A stretch of 64,000 nucleotides of DNA. It comes from Trebonia sp963843745. Lineage in GTDB: Bacteria; Actinomycetota; Actinomycetes; Streptosporangiales; Streptosporangiaceae. Shown here piece after piece: positions 32,451 through 39,000 of the stretch. The stretch covers positions 1,488,001 through 1,552,000 of the forward strand of contig CAWJLP010000007.1 of NCBI GenBank assembly GCA_963843745.1, written 5' to 3'. The notes beneath the pieces are model-generated. The model searched no databases, was not told where the DNA came from, and saw nothing but the letters and a program-made list of their open reading frames with translations. Made by a program: the position numbers and the translations under genes. Positions within the stretch are counted from its first letter, which is position 1, and the number at the start of each line of letters is the position of its first letter.

Positions 32451-32960
32451 ATGTCCCAGACCGAACCCGTCGCCGAGTTGAACGAAAGCTTCAGCCAGCC
32501 GGGCGCCGCGGCCCCGCCGTGGACCGATGTGGCCGCGGTGCTGACGGAGTCCGAGATGTTCTGGCTGTCGACCGTGCGCCGCGACGGGCGGCCGCACGTC
32601 GCCCCGCTGCCCGCGATCTGGCTGGACGGAACGCTGCACTTCTGCACCGGCTCCCATGAGCAGAAGACAGCGAACCTGCGGGCCAACCCCGGCTGCGTCC
32701 TGACCACCGGCACCAGCGATCTCCGGTCCGGCCTCGACGTCGTGGTCGAGGGAACCGCCGTCCGCGTGACCGACGTACCCCGGCTGCACGAGCTGGCGGG
32801 GATCTGGAAGTCCAAGCTCGACTGGGACTACGAGGTCACCGACGACGGGTTCCGTGATGGCGCGAGCCCGACCGTACTCGTCTTCGGGGTGAGGCCGGCG
32901 AAGATCCTCGCGTTCGGCAAGGCGCCGTACACCCAGACCAGGTACCGCTTCCCCGCCTGA
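32451..32960 (+). CDS. Pyridoxamine 5'-phosphate oxidase-family flavin/F420 protein
   Basis: 169 residues with a split-beta-barrel fold signature: FWLSTVRRDGRPHVAPLPAIWLDGTLHFCTGSHEQKTANLRANPGCVLTTGT, followed by VVVEGTAVRVTD. The same fold binds FMN, F420 or heme. The cofactor cannot be decided by eye. The family includes F420-dependent reductases in actinobacteria, which fits the neighbouring DDN-type gene, divergently transcribed 127 bases away. The ATG at 32451 has an AAGGAG upstream. Confidence 0.85.
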   Translation: MSQTEPVAELNESFSQPGAAAPPWTDVAAVLTESEMFWLSTVRRDGRPHVAPLPAIWLDGTLHFCTGSHEQKTANLRANPGCVLTTGTSDLRSGLDVVVEGTAVRVTDVPRLHELAGIWKSKLDWDYEVTDDGFRDGASPTVLVFGVRPAKILAFGKAPYTQTRYRFPA

Positions 32961-32973
32961 CCCGCTCTGCCCG

Positions 32974-33216
32974 TTACCCGTCGGCGGCGGGAAGCAGCTC
33001 GCCGACGAGCCTGATCGCCTCCTCGGCCGACGCGCCGCGTCCGACCGCGACGCCGATGAGGTAGCTGCTCAGCGGCACCGCGAGCCGCACCACGTTGTGC
33101 GCGATGTCCCCGGTCAGCGTCAGCAGCTCGTCCTGCGTGGCTTCGGGCAGCACGTCCTCGAGCGTGACATCCAGCGCCCCGGCCACCTCGCCAAGCCACA
33201 ACCCCACGTCGGCCAT
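32974..33216 (-). CDS. DUF6457-type small protein
   Basis: 80 residues: MADVGLWLGEVAGALDVTLEDVLPEATQDELLTLTGDIAHNVVRLAVPLSSYLIGVAVGRG followed by a short helix. The arrangement of two helices around LTLTGDIAHNVVRLAVPLSSYL(I)GVAVG matches the actinobacterial DUF6457 family, often found next to formate-dehydrogenase accessory or molybdenum genes elsewhere. No such genes are near here. The ATG at 33216 has AAAGGTGG upstream. Function unknown. Confidence 0.75.
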   Translation of the reverse strand: MADVGLWLGEVAGALDVTLEDVLPEATQDELLTLTGDIAHNVVRLAVPLSSYLIGVAVGRGASAEEAIRLVGELLPAADG

Positions 33217-33284
33217 CCCGCCACCTTTCCGCCGATCCGGACAACACACGCCAGGCCCGATCCTCTCAGGCCCGCGCCCGCACC

Positions 33285-34115
33285 TCACGCCGAGGGCTGC
33301 ACACCGCGTTCCTGCACGGTCACCTCAGCCGCGAACAGACCACTCGCGTTCCCCACGATGTAGCTGGTATACGCCCGAATCAGGACCCGGACGCGTCCGG
33401 CGAGGGCCCGGCTGGGGATCAGGTACATCGTGAAGTCGCCGTCGATTACGAAGAACAAATCGATGGAGTCGGGATCGTACGCGGCGAGGTGGCCTCGCTT
33501 GGCGCCGGCGTTCGGATGGCGCCCAACGGTCACCATCCAGCCGTCTTTGGTGAGGCTGGTGGAGGTTTTCACCTGTACTCTGCTGATCCCGTCAGGTGCC
33601 TCAACCAGCAGGTCATAAGTGGTGGGCTCGGCAGGAAACGACACCGCGCAGCCGCGGAGCGCGAACCATGTGGCGGCCATGGTGGGACCCGCGACGCGCA
33701 GGTACTTGAGATCAGCCTTGAGATATGAGATTTCGGCAGGCGGCTTGGCTGGTCGACCAGCTCTCAGATGGCTGAGGTCTAGTCCTAGCCGCACGGCGTG
33801 GCCCCTGATGTGGCCCTGGACGTTACCACTGTTGGCCGATAGCCCGAGTCCCGCCAGGACGTCGTTCCACGAGCGGCCTTCGGATATCGCGTGCTTCAAT
33901 TCCGCGTCTGACCATCTGCGCTTTCCCCGGAAATGCGACGTGTCAAGGCCAAGCCGAGAAGCGTGGCGACGGACAATCCGAATCGCACCGGCCGACGTAG
34001 CGCGTTCCCCAAGCCCCAGTTCGCGCATCACGCCGCGCCAGTTGGTGGACTTCTTTACGGCATTGACCAGTTGCGTATCTGACCAAGTACATTGCCAGGA
34101 AGATTGAATGGGCAT
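33285..34115 (-). CDS. Stand-alone nuclease with duplicated DNA-binding repeats and PD-(D/E)XK core
   Basis: 276 residues. Residues ~10-64 and ~67-120 are two copies of one unit: W(S)D..L..A(V/I)....(W)..V...LGL, then a helix ending R.HA.RLGLD(T/L)SH(F/L)R.G. These look like helix-turn-helix DNA-binding repeats seen in some homing and HNH-type nucleases. Residues ~128-235 match the group-I-intron PD-(D/E)XK endonuclease pattern: GPTMAATWFALRGCAVSFPAEPTTYDLLVE, with candidate Asp168 and Gln181-x-Lys183 (RVQVKT). No intron, methyltransferase or toxin partner is adjacent. Codons are less GC-rich than in neighbouring genes, suggesting recent acquisition. It may cleave a specific DNA site. Confidence 0.7.
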   Translation of the reverse strand: MPIQSSWQCTWSDTQLVNAVKKSTNWRGVMRELGLGERATSAGAIRIVRRHASRLGLDTSHFRGKRRWSDAELKHAISEGRSWNDVLAGLGLSANSGNVQGHIRGHAVRLGLDLSHLRAGRPAKPPAEISYLKADLKYLRVAGPTMAATWFALRGCAVSFPAEPTTYDLLVEAPDGISRVQVKTSTSLTKDGWMVTVGRHPNAGAKRGHLAAYDPDSIDLFFVIDGDFTMYLIPSRALAGRVRVLIRAYTSYIVGNASGLFAAEVTVQERGVQPSA

Positions 34116-34546
34116 ACTGCCACGATAGGTCCGGGTACCGACATTCCGGCGCTGTTCGGAAGCCTCTGATGAAGAATAGCTGCGGCGCCGGTCGTGGAGT
34201 GGGTCGACTATGGCCGGACAATCAGCGCACGCTAATCGGGGCGTGACTGGCGTGACGGCTGGGTCCGCCGCGCGCTGCTCTGCGCGGTGATTCCATGATC
34301 ACGAAGAAAATGACCGTTATCGCGACACTATTCTTTCGTGATCATGCTGGGGCCCTGGGCGACGGATAGCGGGCGCGTCGCGCTGGGATTTGGCCTCATA
34401 TTCTGGCCCAATCCCCAAGCTAATGCTCAAGCCGTAGATTGTAGTCTGCAAGGTGGCTCGGTGTGGCGGTCTTGAGTGCGCTGGGCCGCGACCATTGGAC
34501 GCGCCAGTTCGGCAGCAATTCCGAGCTATGTTCGAATTTGATTCTG
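34116..34546. other. Lower-GC intergenic region between nuclease and tRNA-Pro
   Basis: About 430 bases with no convincing gene. It is visibly less GC-rich than the surroundings and contains a small GC hairpin (CCGCGC/GCGCGG near 34268-34287) and the 12-bp inverted repeat listed separately. I looked for a second copy of the tRNA 3' end that would mark an attachment site and found none in the window. Confidence 0.5.
34294..34346. repeat. 12-bp inverted repeat CATGATCACGAA
   Basis: CATGATCACGAA (34294-34305) and its exact reverse complement (34335-34346) flank a 29-base AT-richer spacer. Complementarity extends imperfectly inward (GAAAAT against ATTCT). The repeat lies 178 bases upstream of the nuclease start. 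It could be an operator pair, a protein-binding site or the ends of a small mobile element. Confidence 0.7.
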
Positions 34547-34621
34547 TCGGGACGGGGAGATTCGAACTCCCGATCTCTTGGCCCCCAGCCAAGCGCCTTA
34601 ACCAAACTGGGCCACGTCCCG
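34547..34621 (-). tRNA. tRNA-Pro (anticodon GGG)
   Basis: Read on the minus strand, 75 bases fold as a tRNA. The acceptor stem is CGGGACG/CGTCCCG, a short D arm contains GGTTAAGG, the anticodon stem is CTTGG/CCAAG around loop CTGGGGG (anticodon GGG, proline), there is a five-base variable loop, and the T arm is GGGAG-TTCGAAT-CTCCC. The discriminator base is A. CCA is not encoded. The 3' end faces the lower-GC patch carrying the nuclease, a common geometry for integration sites, although no duplicated 3' end was found. Confidence 0.95.
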
Positions 34622-34815
34622 GTGCCGAACGGGAACCCCGGCCGGCGTCCTTCACCTTAGCGCATCTGGGCCACCACCGGAAAACGGCGGCCGACATGCA
34701 CCGTCCCGTCTGGAGCGAGCCTTCAGGAAACAGTCAGGTCTTGCGGTTAGCATCGGCAACGACGGTCACGCGCCGCGTGTCCACCCCACAGGGGGCCAAC
34801 GGGAGGGAAACGGGC

Positions 34816-35671
34816 ATGGTCTGGCGGCCACCGGACGGCAGCACGGCGGACGACGTCCCCGGTTACACTCGTCCGCTGCCAGAGCCAACCCAGCAGCCAT
34901 GGCAACAGCCAGGGCCCTCAGCGACCGCAGCCGCGCAAGCAGCGCAGTCGCAAGCGCCGCTACCTCAAGCGCGCCGCCATCACCGTGGCCACGCTCGGGG
35001 TCGTGCTCGCCCTCGCCGTCGGCGTGCTCTACGTCGTCACCCCCGCCGCGGGCGAGGCCACCACACTCGCGCAGCAGCAGGCCCGCCAGCACGGCATCGC
35101 CTACCCTGGCCCCAACGTCCCAGGCAACTTCGCCCGCCCCCTCGTCGCCACCGAAGACCACCGCTTCTACTCGGAGCCTGGGATCGACCTGTTCGCCGTG
35201 GCTCGCGTCGTCAAGGCCAAGCTCGCCGGCGGCCAGGACCAGGGCGGCGCCACGCTCGAGCAGCAGCTCGCCAAGATGCTCTACACCCCGGGCCAGGCCA
35301 GCCTGAGCGCCGAACTCGAGCAGGTCACCCTCGGGGTCAAGCTCAACAACACCTACAGCAAGCAGCAGATCTTGCGGCTCTACGCGGAGGTCGCCTACTA
35401 CGGCCACGGGTACTACGGGCTGGAGCAGGCGAGCTGCGGCTACTTCGGCCGCCCGGCGAGCGAGCTGACCGTCGTCCAGGGCGCGATGCTCGCCGGCGTC
35501 GTCAACGCCCCGAGCATTGACGACCCGATCAACGACCCCGTCAACGCTCGCGCCAGGCTGACCCACGTCATCGACCGCATGGTGGCGGTCGGCTACCTCA
35601 CCAAGGCCCAGGCGAACAACGCGCTCGACGCGCCGCTCGGCATCGTGCCTCGCGACCAGGCGGGCTGCTAA
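34816..35671 (+). CDS. Monofunctional glycosyltransferase-51 (peptidoglycan transglycosylase), N-terminus frameshifted
   Basis: The intact part (from 34985) has one membrane helix (VATLGVVLALAVGVLYVV) followed by a GT51 domain: RPLVATEDHRFYSEPGIDL with the catalytic Glu, GGATLEQQLAKML, ILRLYAEVAYYGHGYYGLEQAS, and ELTVVQGAMLAGV. It polymerises lipid II glycan outside the membrane and lacks a transpeptidase domain. A start with GGGAGGG at 34816 (MVWRPPDGSTADDVPGYTRP) lies in another frame and joins to PQPRKQRSRKRRYLKRA if one base is removed near 34914-34918. The corrected length is 855 nt, 284 aa. No other start precedes the helix, so an indel is likely. Confidence 0.75.
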
Positions 35672-35689
35672 GCCCTCACAACCAGAAAC

Positions 35690-36178
35690 TCAACGCCCGG
35701 ACGGCTCAGGCTCCAGCTGCTCCGCGGAGGCCGGCGCGGCCGGCGTGCGGAACACGAACTTGCGGTACGTGAACAGGCGGAACATCGTCCCGATCCCGAT
35801 GCCGATGATCGTCGCGACGTTGTAAGCGAGCCGGTCGCCGTGGCCCAGTCCGTGCACGACGAAGTAGACGATGCCGACCTGGATGAAGATCCCGACCACG
35901 TTCAGCCCGACGAACAGCATCGTCTCCTGGCCGAGGCCACCGCCCTTGCGGTGCTTGAACGCCCAGTGCCTGTTCCCGATGAACGTGACGACGGTGGCGA
36001 CGGCGTACCCGATGACGACCGCGGTCACCGCCCCGACCCCGTGCCCCGGGTACAGCACGTTCTGCACGCCTAGCTGGACGACGAAGCCGATCGCTCCCAC
36101 GACGCCGAACTTCGCGACCTCGTGGACCAGTACCTGAAACCGGATATACGTGTCGCGGATCAGACTCAACTGGCTCAA
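35690..36178 (-). CDS. GtrA-family membrane protein
   Basis: 162 residues with four membrane helices. The opening FGVVGAIGFVVQLGVQNVLY, the conserved NRHWAFKHRKGG after helix two, and the C-terminal FRLFTYRKFVFR are GtrA hallmarks. GtrA proteins are thought to move or position polyprenyl-phosphate-linked sugars for glycosylation of the cell envelope. The gene is convergent with the transglycosylase gene (19 bases) and divergent from the ABC operon. A tail of ~20 Pro/Glu/Ala-rich residues follows the last helix. Confidence 0.88.
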   Translation of the reverse strand: MSQLSLIRDTYIRFQVLVHEVAKFGVVGAIGFVVQLGVQNVLYPGHGVGAVTAVVIGYAVATVVTFIGNRHWAFKHRKGGGLGQETMLFVGLNVVGIFIQVGIVYFVVHGLGHGDRLAYNVATIIGIGIGTMFRLFTYRKFVFRTPAAPASAEQLEPEPSGR

Positions 36179-36296
36179 TCCTCTCGCCTGTACCCCGTCG
36201 CGCCACCTGTCGCGGCTGGTTTCCGTACTTTACCTGCCAGCACTGCTGCCCGGAGGACGAGCCGGAAAACCGTTCGGAATCCGACACGACGCCCGG

Positions 36297-36310
36297 TATT
36301 CTCGCTCGGG
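36297..36310 (+). promoter_or_regulatory. Leaderless -10 box before ABC operon
   Basis: TATTCT at 36297-36302 is followed by exactly seven bases and the GTG start at 36310, so transcription would begin at or next to the start codon. No clear -35 or Shine-Dalgarno sequence is present. This supports the chosen start. Confidence 0.55.
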
Positions 36311-37239
36311 TGCCTGAGGTACTGGTGCGCGCCCGAGGCCTTACGAAGCGGTTCGGCAGCTTCACCGCGGTGGACGGGATCGACTTCGACCTGTACCGAG
36401 GTGAAGCCTTCGGATTCCTCGGCCCCAACGGCGCCGGGAAATCCTCCACAATGCGGATGATCGGCTGTGTCTCCCCACCGACACAGGGTGAGCTTACCAT
36501 TTTCGGTGCGGACCCCGTGCGCGACGGGGCCGCTATCAGGGCGAGATTGGGGGTTGTCCCCCAGGACGACACCCTCGACGTCGAGCTGACGGTCCGCGAG
36601 AACCTGCTCGTCTACGGCCGCTACTTCGGCCTGCCGCGCGCCGTTATCAGGGAACGCACGGCGCAGCTGCTGGACTTCGTGCAGCTCACCGAGCGGGCCG
36701 GCGACATGGTGGATCCGCTGTCCGGCGGCATGAAGCGCCGCCTGACGATCGCCAGGAGCCTGATCAACGAGCCGGACATCCTCATCCTCGACGAGCCGAC
36801 GACCGGCCTGGACCCGCAGGCCAGGCACGTGGTCTGGGACCGGCTGTTCCGGCTCAAGCAGCGCGGCGTCACCCTCATCCTCACCACGCACTACATGGAC
36901 GAGGCCGAACAGCTGTGCGACCGCCTCGTGGTCATGGACCACGCCACGATCGTCGCCGAAGGCGCCCCCCGCGAGCTCATCGAGCGCTACTCCACTCCCG
37001 AGGTGCTTGAGCTGAGGTTCGACCCGGAACTGCACGAGCAGGCCGCTGAGAAGATCAAGGACCTCTCTTCCGAACGTACGGAGGTGCTTGCCGACCGCAT
37101 CCTCCTCTACGTGACGGATGGCGACGCGGCGCTGTCGCGAGTTCTGCAGGCCGGGCTTGAGCCGCTGACCCAGATCGTGCGCCGCTCCACCCTCGAAGAC
37201 GTGTTCCTGCACCTGACCGGCCGCCAGCTGGTGGACTGA
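36310..37239 (+). CDS. ABC-2 exporter ATP-binding protein (DrrA/NodI-like)
   Basis: 309 residues. Walker A GPNGAGKSS is near 43, the signature LSGGMKRRLTIARSL near 140, Walker B ILILDEPTTGLDP near 160, and TTHYMDEAEQ holds the switch His. The C-terminal extra domain (TEVLADRILLYVTDGDAALSRVL ... RRSTLEDVFLHLTGRQLVD) is typical of daunorubicin-resistance/NodI-type ATPases. It works with the two permeases encoded directly downstream. Its stop overlaps the next ATG by one base. A leaderless promoter precedes it. Confidence 0.93.
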   Translation: MPEVLVRARGLTKRFGSFTAVDGIDFDLYRGEAFGFLGPNGAGKSSTMRMIGCVSPPTQGELTIFGADPVRDGAAIRARLGVVPQDDTLDVELTVRENLLVYGRYFGLPRAVIRERTAQLLDFVQLTERAGDMVDPLSGGMKRRLTIARSLINEPDILILDEPTTGLDPQARHVVWDRLFRLKQRGVTLILTTHYMDEAEQLCDRLVVMDHATIVAEGAPRELIERYSTPEVLELRFDPELHEQAAEKIKDLSSERTEVLADRILLYVTDGDAALSRVLQAGLEPLTQIVRRSTLEDVFLHLTGRQLVD

Positions 37240-38087
37240 TGGCTGTATCTTCCCCGCAGGCCCCCCGCTTGGGGGGACTGCCCGTCCCCCCAAACCCCCC
37301 TGGCCCCCTGGGGTGGGAACTCACCATACGCGCGTTCCGCTGCTGGCTGACCACCTACCGGCGGCTGTGGCGCTCCTCGGTCTGGTCGTCGTTCCTCGGG
37401 CCGGTGTTCTACCTCGCCGCGATGGGCTACGGCCTCGGCTCGCTGGTGGACAAGAACGGCACGGCAAGCCTCGGCGGCGTGCCCTATGTGGTGTACGTCG
37501 CGCCGGCGATCCTCGCCTTCCAGGCGATGAACACGGGGATCAGCAACGCCTCGTTCCCGGTGTACAGCTCGGTGCACTGGAGCCGGATCTACCTCGCCGC
37601 CCAGGCCACGCAGCTGCGGCCCGCGGACATCTACCGCGGGCACGTGATGTTCATCACGATGCGGGTGGCGATGAACTCCGCGTGCTTCATCGTGGTGATG
37701 GCGGCCTTCGGCACGATCCGCTCGGGGTGGGCGGCGCTGCTGCTGCCCGTGGCGGCGCTGACCGGGCTGGCGTTCGCGGCCCCGGTCGCCGCCTGGGCGG
37801 TCACGCTGGACAAGGACTACCCGATGAACTACGTGTTCCGGTTCGGCGCCGTCCCGATGATGCTGTTCTCCGGCACGTTCTTCCCGGTCAGCAGGCTGCC
37901 CGGATGGCTGCAGCCGGTCGCCTACGCGACGCCGCTGTGGCACGCCGTGGCGCTGTGCCGCGGGCTGTCCCTTGGCACCGGGCTGACCGCCTGGAGCGCG
38001 GCCGCGCACGTGGGGTACCTGGCGGCCATCGCAGCGGCGGGCCTGTGGGCAGGCAGCGTCACGTACCGGAGACGGCTGTATGTCTAG
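37239..38087 (+). CDS. ABC-2 exporter permease 1 (NodJ/DrrB-like)
   Basis: 282 residues. About 30 Pro-rich N-terminal residues (PQAPRLGGLPVPPNPPGP) precede six membrane helices. YVAPAILAFQAMNTGISNASFPVYS and FRFGAVPMMLFSGTFFPVSRLPGWLQPVAYATPLWHAVALCRGL match the ABC-2/NodJ membrane domain and its conserved C-terminal motif. It is similar in plan to the next gene's product, so the transporter is probably a heterodimeric permease with one type of ATPase. Confidence 0.9.
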   Translation: MAVSSPQAPRLGGLPVPPNPPGPLGWELTIRAFRCWLTTYRRLWRSSVWSSFLGPVFYLAAMGYGLGSLVDKNGTASLGGVPYVVYVAPAILAFQAMNTGISNASFPVYSSVHWSRIYLAAQATQLRPADIYRGHVMFITMRVAMNSACFIVVMAAFGTIRSGWAALLLPVAALTGLAFAAPVAAWAVTLDKDYPMNYVFRFGAVPMMLFSGTFFPVSRLPGWLQPVAYATPLWHAVALCRGLSLGTGLTAWSAAAHVGYLAAIAAAGLWAGSVTYRRRLYV

Positions 38088-38892
38088 GGGGGAACCACGG
38101 GCCCGTTCCGGATATCCCGTACTGCCGTGGGGACCGGGCAGCTTCCGGCTGATCGAGCGCCACGGACGGGTGTACCGGCACGTGTGGCTGGTGTTCATCT
38201 CCGGGGTCGCGGAACCGCTGTTCTACCTGCTGTCGGTCGGCGTCGGCATCGGCGGGCTGATCGGCACCGTGGCCGGACCCGACGGGCAGCCCGTCCCGTA
38301 CCGGGAGTTCGTCGCGCCGGGACTGCTCGCGATCTCCGCCCTGAACGGGGCCATGTACGACTCCACCTTCAACATCTACGCCCGGATGAAGTTCGCCAAG
38401 CTGTACGACGCGGTACTGGCCACGCCGATCGGGCCTGGGGAGGTGGCGCTGGGCGAGGTGGGCTGGGCGGTGCTGCGCGGCGCGCTGTACGCGATCGCGT
38501 TCATGCTGGTCATGCTCGTGCTGGGGCTGCTGCACACGCCGTGGGCGCTGCTCGCGATCCCCGGCGCGGTGCTGATCAGCTTCGCGGTCGCGTCGGTCGG
38601 GGTCGCGTGCACCACGTACATGAAGAGCTGGCAGGACTTCGACTACGTGCTGCTCGTCTCGGTGCCGCTGTTCCTGTTCTCCGGCACGTTCTACCCGCTC
38701 AGCGTCTACCCGCCGGTCGTCGCCGACATCGTGCAGTGGACGCCGCTGTACCAGGGCGTCGTGCTGTTGCGCGACTTGGTGCTCGGGGTGCCGTCGCCCG
38801 AGCTGCTGTGGCGGGCCGGGTACCTGGCGGTGCTCGGGGCCGCGGGGCTGACGGTGGCGGGCCGCCGGATCGCGAAGCTGCTGCTCGTCTGA
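38080..38892 (+). CDS. ABC-2 exporter permease 2 (NodJ/DrrB-like)
   Basis: 270 residues. LIERHGRVYRHVWLVFISGVAEPLFYLLSVGVGIGGLIG starts the membrane domain. EFVAPGLLAISALNGAMYDSTFNIYARMKFAKLYDAVLATPIGPGEVALGE and SVPLFLFSGTFYPLSVYPPVVADIVQWTPLYQGVVLLRDL are family motifs. Its ATG lies eight bases before the previous stop. It is the last gene of the exporter operon, and the substrate is unknown. Confidence 0.9.
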   Translation: MSRGEPRARSGYPVLPWGPGSFRLIERHGRVYRHVWLVFISGVAEPLFYLLSVGVGIGGLIGTVAGPDGQPVPYREFVAPGLLAISALNGAMYDSTFNIYARMKFAKLYDAVLATPIGPGEVALGEVGWAVLRGALYAIAFMLVMLVLGLLHTPWALLAIPGAVLISFAVASVGVACTTYMKSWQDFDYVLLVSVPLFLFSGTFYPLSVYPPVVADIVQWTPLYQGVVLLRDLVLGVPSPELLWRAGYLAVLGAAGLTVAGRRIAKLLLV

Positions 38893-38952
38893 GCCTGCTG
38901 ACGATGACCCTGCTGACAATGACCCTGCTAACAATGACCCTGCTAACAATGA
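38893..38952 (+). repeat. Four tandem 15-bp repeats
   Basis: Copies at 38893-38907, 38908-38922, 38923-38937 and 38938-38952 follow CCCTGCTAACAATGA. The last two are identical and the first two differ at one to three positions, indicating stepwise slippage duplication. The array starts at the stop codon of the second permease gene and ends 47 bases before the DUF2079 gene. It contains no coding sequence. Confidence 0.9.
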
Positions 38953-38986
38953 AATGACGCCCGGTGTCCTGCTGACTCCGAGCGGG

Positions 38987-39000
38987 TAGGCTGCAGCGGA
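38987..39000 (+). promoter_or_regulatory. Leaderless -10 box before DUF2079 gene
   Basis: TAGGCT at 38987-38992, then seven bases, then ATG at 39000. This is the same spacing as at 36297, 40575 and 63476. There is no Shine-Dalgarno sequence in between, so a leaderless transcript is likely. Confidence 0.55.

Noticed and set aside
34420..34605. 61-codon minus-strand ORF ending near tRNA-Pro
   Set aside because: Its first half is the reverse reading of the tRNA gene itself; a familiar spurious call at tRNA loci.
33240..34630. Integrated element bounded by tRNA-Pro
   Set aside because: No integrase, no duplicated tRNA 3' end and no other mobile genes were found, so only a local acquisition of the nuclease is suggested.
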